Positions 6,465 to 9,753 of a stretch of DNA of 9,753 nucleotides are shown one piece after another. The number at the start of each line of letters is the position of its first letter. Within the stretch, counting starts at the first letter, position 1. Below the pieces are notes generated by a model. The model saw nothing but the letters and a program-made list of their open reading frames with translations. It searched no databases and had not been told where the DNA came from. Position numbers and translations under genes: made by a program. Source of the DNA: Candidatus Omnitrophota bacterium (GTDB lineage: Bacteria; Omnitrophota; 4484-213); contig DAOWIN010000061.1 in assembly GCA_030640885.1 (NCBI GenBank), positions 1 through 9,753 on the forward strand, written 5' to 3'.

Positions 6465-6546
6465 GCGTATAGCGTATAGCGTATAGAAAGATAAGAAAAC
6501 CGTAAGATCTAAGTTTTTACTATCCGCTAAACGCTATGTGCTAAAT
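6465..6546. repeat. 7-bp tandem repeat element with inverted arms, between the antiporter gene and ispD
   Basis: Immediately after the antiporter stop, GCGTATA occurs three times without change (6465-6485). After a purine-rich centre (6486-6518), four 7-base units follow: ACTATCC, GCTAAAC, GCTATGT and GCTAAAT (6519-6546). The right-hand units are inverted relative to the left: read on the other strand they end in TAGC or a variant, as does the GTATAGC register on the left. The unit is unrelated to those at 514-609, 3157-3250 and 4632-4790, but period and layout are the same. Confidence 0.8.
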
Positions 6547-6568
6547 TTGATGTTCGCTCAAAACGCAA

Positions 6569-6600
6569 AAATTTCCTTTGATTATGATTTTGGGGAATTT
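6569..6600. repeat. Weak inverted repeat upstream of ispD
   Basis: AAATTTCC (6569-6576) can pair with GGGAATTT (6593-6600) using one U-G pair, with a 16-base loop. It lies 17 bases before the ispD start. No promoter elements with sound spacing are seen around it. Its function is unknown and it could be chance in AT-rich DNA. Confidence 0.3.
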
Positions 6601-6617
6601 GCCAAAGTTAGACACAG

Positions 6618-7304
6618 ATGAATATATCTGCAATAGTTCCAGCGGCGGGAAGGGGAACGAGAATTGGCGGGGAAGATAAGCCTTATTTACTGCTCAGGAG
6701 CAAGCCGATTTTAGCCCATACTTTATTTGTTTTACAAAGTTTTGATTTTTTGAACGAGATTATCTTAGTTGTTCATAAAACAAAATTGGATTTTTGCCGA
6801 AAAGAGATTATTGAAAAATACAAGTTAAACAAGGTTAAGAAGATTATTGCCGGTGGAGCAACCCGTTTTGACTCTGTTTTTAACGGCTTGCAACAGATAG
6901 ATAAAAAGGCAAATTTGGTTTTTATCCACGACGGGGTGCGTCCGTTTTTGAGCAAAGAAATAGCCGCAGAAGTCATTCGAGGGGCAGAAAGATATAAAGC
7001 GGCGGTTGCCGCCTTTCCTTGTATAGATACACTAAAGGAAATAAATGAACAGCAATTTGTCAAAAGAACCCTGCTGCGTCAGAAAGTTTGGTCTATTCAG
7101 ACCCCCCAGGTTTTTCACTGTGATTTGCTTATCAAAGCTTATGAGCAAGCGAACAAAGAAAAAATAAAGGCAGGCGATGACGCTGAGTTGGTGGAAAGAA
7201 TAGGACAGCTGGTAAAGATTGTCCAAGGTGATTATAGAAACATAAAAATTACCTTTCCCGAAGATTTAATTTTTGCTCAAGGGTTGGGGCAAAAATTTCG
7301 ATGA
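6618..7304 (+). CDS. ispD: 2-C-methyl-D-erythritol 4-phosphate cytidylyltransferase
   Basis: IspD transfers CMP from CTP to methylerythritol phosphate, the third step of the MEP isoprenoid pathway in the cytoplasm. The 228 residues match the usual length. The CTP-binding start PAAGRGTRIGGEDKPYLLL (8-26) has R15 and K21 at the catalytic positions. GATRFDSV (80-87), the metal-binding IHDGVRPF (103-110) with D105, DTLKE (137-141), R154 with QTPQVF (161-166), AGDDAELVE (185-193) and K210 in NIKITFPEDL are all present. The ATG at 6618 begins the first beta strand directly, so the start is well fixed, although no Shine-Dalgarno sequence precedes it. IspF, two steps later in the pathway, is encoded about 2 kb downstream, separated by an unrelated transcription unit. 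Confidence 0.96.
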   Translation: MNISAIVPAAGRGTRIGGEDKPYLLLRSKPILAHTLFVLQSFDFLNEIILVVHKTKLDFCRKEIIEKYKLNKVKKIIAGGATRFDSVFNGLQQIDKKANLVFIHDGVRPFLSKEIAAEVIRGAERYKAAVAAFPCIDTLKEINEQQFVKRTLLRQKVWSIQTPQVFHCDLLIKAYEQANKEKIKAGDDAELVERIGQLVKIVQGDYRNIKITFPEDLIFAQGLGQKFR

Positions 7305-7353
7305 TTTTTTATTTTTCCTATTTTTAAAATTTATTTAAAAGAAATAAAAAAAT
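7304..7353 (+). terminator. AT-only inverted repeat after ispD, possible weak terminator
   Basis: Bases 7304-7315 (ATTTTTTATTTT) can pair, with a bulge, with the A-rich stretch around 7341-7353. The stem has almost no GC, and T-runs occur within and after its left arm rather than after the hairpin. It may mark the end of ispD transcription but is not a convincing intrinsic terminator. Confidence 0.25.
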
Positions 7354-7354
7354 C

Positions 7355-7383
7355 TTGACAAAGAAACTGAAATAAGGTAGAAT
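7355..7383 (+). promoter_or_regulatory. Sigma70-type promoter of the secreted-protein gene
   Basis: TTGACA (7355-7360), a 17-base spacer and TAGAAT (7378-7383) match the housekeeping consensus at 11 of 12 positions with ideal spacing. Transcription would begin near 7390, giving a leader of about 70 bases before the ATG at 7461. It is the strongest promoter signal in the window. Confidence 0.8.
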
Positions 7384-7411
7384 TTCCCCAAAGGAAAATT
7401 GGTAGAATTTC
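7376..7411 (+). repeat. 11-bp direct repeat overlapping the -10 box
   Basis: GGTAGAATTTC occurs exactly at 7376-7386 and 7401-7411, start to start 25 bases. The first copy contains the -10 hexamer; the second lies in the early transcribed region and has no -35 box at proper spacing. Paired copies could be an operator or a local duplication. Confidence 0.55.
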
Positions 7412-7413
7412 AT

Positions 7414-7419
7414 AAGGAG
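7414..7419 (+). promoter_or_regulatory. Orphan Shine-Dalgarno sequence
   Basis: AAGGAG is a good ribosome binding core, but it is 23 bases before the first in-frame ATG (7443) and 20 before TTG 7440. The in-frame codon at the ideal distance is ATT (7428-7430, 8 bases away). A second, nearer site, AAGGA at 7451-7455, is 5 bases before ATG 7461 and is the basis for the start chosen here. Confidence 0.5.
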
Positions 7420-7460
7420 AGAAACTTATTAGCTTAAGGTTGATGAAATTAAGGAAAAAA

Positions 7461-9254
7461 ATGAAAAAGAAACTTTGGTCAGTGGCAATAACTGCCATTT
7501 TTTTATTAAACACTCTTTCTTATCCGGCTTATGGGATGAAAACGCTGGCGGGAGCAAGTCGAGTGGATAATCCTAAAGATCCGGAGGATAAAGGATTGGC
7601 AGAGCATGTTAAGCGGGCATATAGGGCGACTAAAAGTCCTCAAGAAATACTTGGAGAAATAATAGAATTAAATAAGAGGAGAGATTTTTTTAGAGAAGGA
7701 CTTGCAATATTTAAAGAGGAGGAGGAAGCTTTAGAAAAAGAAGAAGAGATTGTTCTTGTTACGGCGGATGGTATAGGTGTAGAGATAGAAGCATATGTGG
7801 AAATTGCAAGATTTGCACATAGTGTTGTTCGTGAGATGAACAATGATAGACTTTTTAGAATAAGGATGGGAGAAGAATTTTGTCAGGAGTTTTCTGTATT
7901 GGAAAAGCAGATGCCAACTACTTGGGTTACTGGCGACGGCCGTATTAGCCTTCGTGCGTTTTTTAATACTATTTTTGGTGTTCCTTCTTCTACTCTTTCA
8001 GACAAAAAACAAAGAGAAATAAGAAAAATATTTATCCAGATGCGAGAGCTTATAGAACAACACCTTGCAAAGACAGAAGTAGAAATAGCGGCATTGGAAG
8101 AGCCAGATACTATTCTTGTCGCCGCAGAACCAGAACCTGTTGACAAATCTGCAAGTATAGCGAAGTTTGAAGAATGGTTGGATTCTGCTTTTAGGGGTAC
8201 TATACCAACAACAAGGATAAAAAATGAAATTATAGGGGCAGTGATACCTGAACAGAGAGAGAACCGATTAAAAAAATTGTTCGCTGGAATAAAAAGTGAA
8301 GAGGATTTAGAAACAGCCCGTTCAATTGCAAGAATGATTATACTTCATTTTGCCGAAGCTGAGAAAGAAAAAGAATATGATGATACCACTGACGCAGATT
8401 TTGAAAAGATACTTTTAATGTTTCAACAAACTGCCGAGGAAGCAGGAATAGGATTTAATGTGGACACCGCAGATAATTTGCGAGTGCACCTTGAATTTTT
8501 AGCATCTTATTGTGAACCTCTTGTGAGAATTTCTACCGACAAATTAGCTAACATAGCCCAGACAGAACAAATTGCCGGCACAATGAAACAGCTTTATATT
8601 GATGCTAGGCTTCTGTTTGATAAGCAGGGTAATTTGCAGGTTGTTGGATTGGAAAATATTTTTGCTAAATTAAATGATTTATTAAGCGAAGAAATAAGCG
8701 AAGCGGATAGGCACATCAAAATAGTAGTCCCCAGAGACGCTGGGGATATGTGGGCGACATTAAAAAAATTCGGCGAAAGATATGATTTTCTTGAGATTGT
8801 TCACGAGAGCGATGCTATAAAATTTCTTTCTGAAAATGTGTATAGAGCAGAAAATTGGCAAAATTTTACCGCGTTGGTTAGCGAGAAGGAATATAATAGA
8901 ATGATGGATGATGAGAATGATGGAACGGAATTTTGGCCATCCTTCGTTTCATACAGCCGTTTAATAAAGATAGAAAAGCCAAATTCGGCAGAAAAAGAAA
9001 TATCTCTCATTTTAGCAGCCGTTGTTTTTGGTTTAGACCTCTTATCTGACGGCAAAATTGATAATGCTGAACAATTGCTGAGAGAACACTATCAGGGTAA
9101 GATTATTACCGAAGCAGAAGTAGATAAGATAGTAAGAGCTTTGCAGTGGGACGGAGTCAAAAAATTCCCGGCGGTTAAACCGATAGAAAAAGACTTCTTT
9201 GAGAATTATCAAAGACAATTGGACAAGGAGCAAGAAGCATTCAAAGAGGTCTAA
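7461..9254 (+). CDS. Secreted protein of unknown function
   Basis: I do not recognise this 597-residue protein. Its N-terminus is a clear Sec signal peptide: MKKK, a hydrophobic core (about 5-19) and YPAYG, with likely signal peptidase I cleavage after G25. The rest has no second membrane span and looks mainly helical and charged. Glu/Lys-rich stretches occur at about 65-95, and a Glu/Pro linker near 220 (AEPEPVD) suggests two or more domains. A segment near 417-445 (IKIVVPRDAGDMWATLKKF onward) has the strand-helix pattern of an alpha/beta fold. The protein is probably exported to the periplasm or surface. Possible starts are TTG 7440, ATG 7443 and ATG 7461; the last has AAGGA at a good distance and gives a standard signal peptide. 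The gene has its own promoter and terminator and separates ispD from ispF. Confidence 0.85.
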   Translation: MKKKLWSVAITAIFLLNTLSYPAYGMKTLAGASRVDNPKDPEDKGLAEHVKRAYRATKSPQEILGEIIELNKRRDFFREGLAIFKEEEEALEKEEEIVLVTADGIGVEIEAYVEIARFAHSVVREMNNDRLFRIRMGEEFCQEFSVLEKQMPTTWVTGDGRISLRAFFNTIFGVPSSTLSDKKQREIRKIFIQMRELIEQHLAKTEVEIAALEEPDTILVAAEPEPVDKSASIAKFEEWLDSAFRGTIPTTRIKNEIIGAVIPEQRENRLKKLFAGIKSEEDLETARSIARMIILHFAEAEKEKEYDDTTDADFEKILLMFQQTAEEAGIGFNVDTADNLRVHLEFLASYCEPLVRISTDKLANIAQTEQIAGTMKQLYIDARLLFDKQGNLQVVGLENIFAKLNDLLSEEISEADRHIKIVVPRDAGDMWATLKKFGERYDFLEIVHESDAIKFLSENVYRAENWQNFTALVSEKEYNRMMDDENDGTEFWPSFVSYSRLIKIEKPNSAEKEISLILAAVVFGLDLLSDGKIDNAEQLLREHYQGKIITEAEVDKIVRALQWDGVKKFPAVKPIEKDFFENYQRQLDKEQEAFKEV

Positions 9255-9283
9255 AAATAAAGGTAGGTTGTTAGGTTGCAGAG

Positions 9284-9324
9284 AAAGGGCAGTTTAAGCT
9301 AATATAGGCAAACTGCCCTTTTTT
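9284..9324 (+). terminator. Intrinsic terminator of the secreted-protein gene
   Basis: AAAGGGCAGTTT (9284-9295) and AAACTGCCCTTT (9310-9321) form a perfect 12-bp stem with a 14-base loop. The run of T at 9319-9324 follows. This is a textbook rho-independent terminator, 29 bases after the stop codon, and it closes the unit before ispF. Confidence 0.92.
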
Positions 9325-9326
9325 AT

Positions 9327-9355
9327 TTGCAAGTTTAGGGGAAATTTGATATAAT
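9327..9355 (+). promoter_or_regulatory. Promoter of ispF
   Basis: A perfect -10 box TATAAT (9350-9355) lies 17 bases after TTGCAA (9327-9332), which matches 4 of 6 bases of the -35 consensus. The position just after the terminator supports a real promoter. The expected start of transcription (about 9361-9363) is only a few bases before the ispF ATG at 9366, so the mRNA would be nearly leaderless. Confidence 0.7.
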
Positions 9356-9365
9356 AATTTTCATC

Positions 9366-9753
9366 ATGAAAATTGGTTTTGGTTACGATATTCACCCTCT
9401 CAGAGAGGGAAGAAATTTGATTTTAGGCGGTGTCCAAATCCCTTCTGAAAAGGGATTGGATGGACATTCAGATGCCGATGTTTTAACACACTCCATCTGT
9501 GATGCCTTATTGGGCGCAGCAGGGTTGGAAGACATCGGTGAACATTTCCCTGACAAAGATGAAACATTTAAGAATATTAGCAGTCTAAAGCTTCTGATCA
9601 AGGTAAAAGAACTTTTGCAAGAAAAAGGGTTGAGCATTGAGAATATTGACGCTACTGTTCTTATTGAACAACCAAAACTTTCTTTGTTTAAACAAAAGAT
9701 GAGGGTAAACATTGCCAAAACATTGGATCTATCTTGTTCGCAAATAAATATTA
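9366..9753 (+). CDS. ispF: 2-C-methyl-D-erythritol 2,4-cyclodiphosphate synthase (3' end outside window)
   Basis: IspF cyclises CDP-methylerythritol phosphate with loss of CMP, the fifth step of the MEP pathway. The frame is open from ATG 9366 to the window edge, giving 129 codons of a family usually near 157-160 residues. It begins MKIGFGYDIHPL with the zinc ligands D8 and H10 of the DxH motif. It continues with GHSDADVLTHSICDALLGAA, whose first histidine is the third zinc ligand, then LEDIGEHFPD and the later IDATVLIEQPKL strand. The C-terminal ERLG/TTxE region lies beyond the edge. No Shine-Dalgarno sequence is present; the promoter places the transcript start almost at the ATG. A strong intrinsic terminator isolates it from the preceding gene. 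Confidence 0.95.
   Translation, partial: MKIGFGYDIHPLREGRNLILGGVQIPSEKGLDGHSDADVLTHSICDALLGAAGLEDIGEHFPDKDETFKNISSLKLLIKVKELLQEKGLSIENIDATVLIEQPKLSLFKQKMRVNIAKTLDLSCSQINI

Noticed and set aside
6547..6588. Promoter for ispD from TTGATG and TATGAT
   Set aside because: The spacer is 30 bases, far too long for a sigma70 promoter.

Overview
The window is a 9.75 kb piece of an AT-rich bacterial chromosome carrying eight protein genes, all on the + strand. Seven have clear families: AccB, AccC, IlvC, RadA, a CPA-type cation/proton antiporter with a CBS pair, IspD and IspF (cut by the right edge). The eighth is a secreted protein I do not recognise. Biotin-dependent fatty acid synthesis, the MEP isoprenoid route and standard Shine-Dalgarno sites on some genes point to a Gram-negative-like bacterium. 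The style of the spacers (degenerate 7-bp repeats in inverted arms, small palindromes) resembles what I recall from candidate phylum Omnitrophota; this assignment is an inference from memory with low to moderate confidence. No rRNA, tRNA, CRISPR array, transposase or phage gene is visible.

Layout. 1-1969: accB and accC, the biotin carrier and biotin carboxylase of acetyl-CoA carboxylase, separated by a spacer made of inverted repeats. 1970-2160: a spacer packed with palindromes, ending in a hairpin and a strong ribosome binding site. 2161-3156: ilvC. 3157-3250: a 7-bp repeat element. 3280-4623: radA. 4624-4823: a large 7-bp repeat element with inverted arms, then a hairpin next to the next start codon. 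4824-6464: antiporter. 6465-6546: a third kind of 7-bp repeat element. 6618-7304: ispD. 7355-9324: a self-contained unit of sigma70-type promoter, secreted-protein gene and intrinsic terminator. 9327-9753: a promoter and the start of ispF.

How the genes relate. AccB and AccC act together in malonyl-CoA synthesis. IspD and IspF catalyse two steps of the MEP pathway and are normally adjacent or fused; here the secreted-protein unit separates them. The order radA ... ispD ... ispF recalls the radA-disA-yacL-ispD-ispF neighbourhood of Firmicutes, with the antiporter gene lying where disA and yacL would be. IlvC (branched-chain amino acids) stands alone among unrelated genes.

The most notable feature is in the spacers. 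Four of the seven between genes hold degenerate tandem repeats with the same 7-bp period but different unit sequences. Each is built as arms around an A/G-rich or AT-rich centre, and three of the four have the two arms in opposite orientation. Two of the elements run up to or near a start codon, removing any normal ribosome binding site and creating false N-terminal extensions of the accC and antiporter reading frames.
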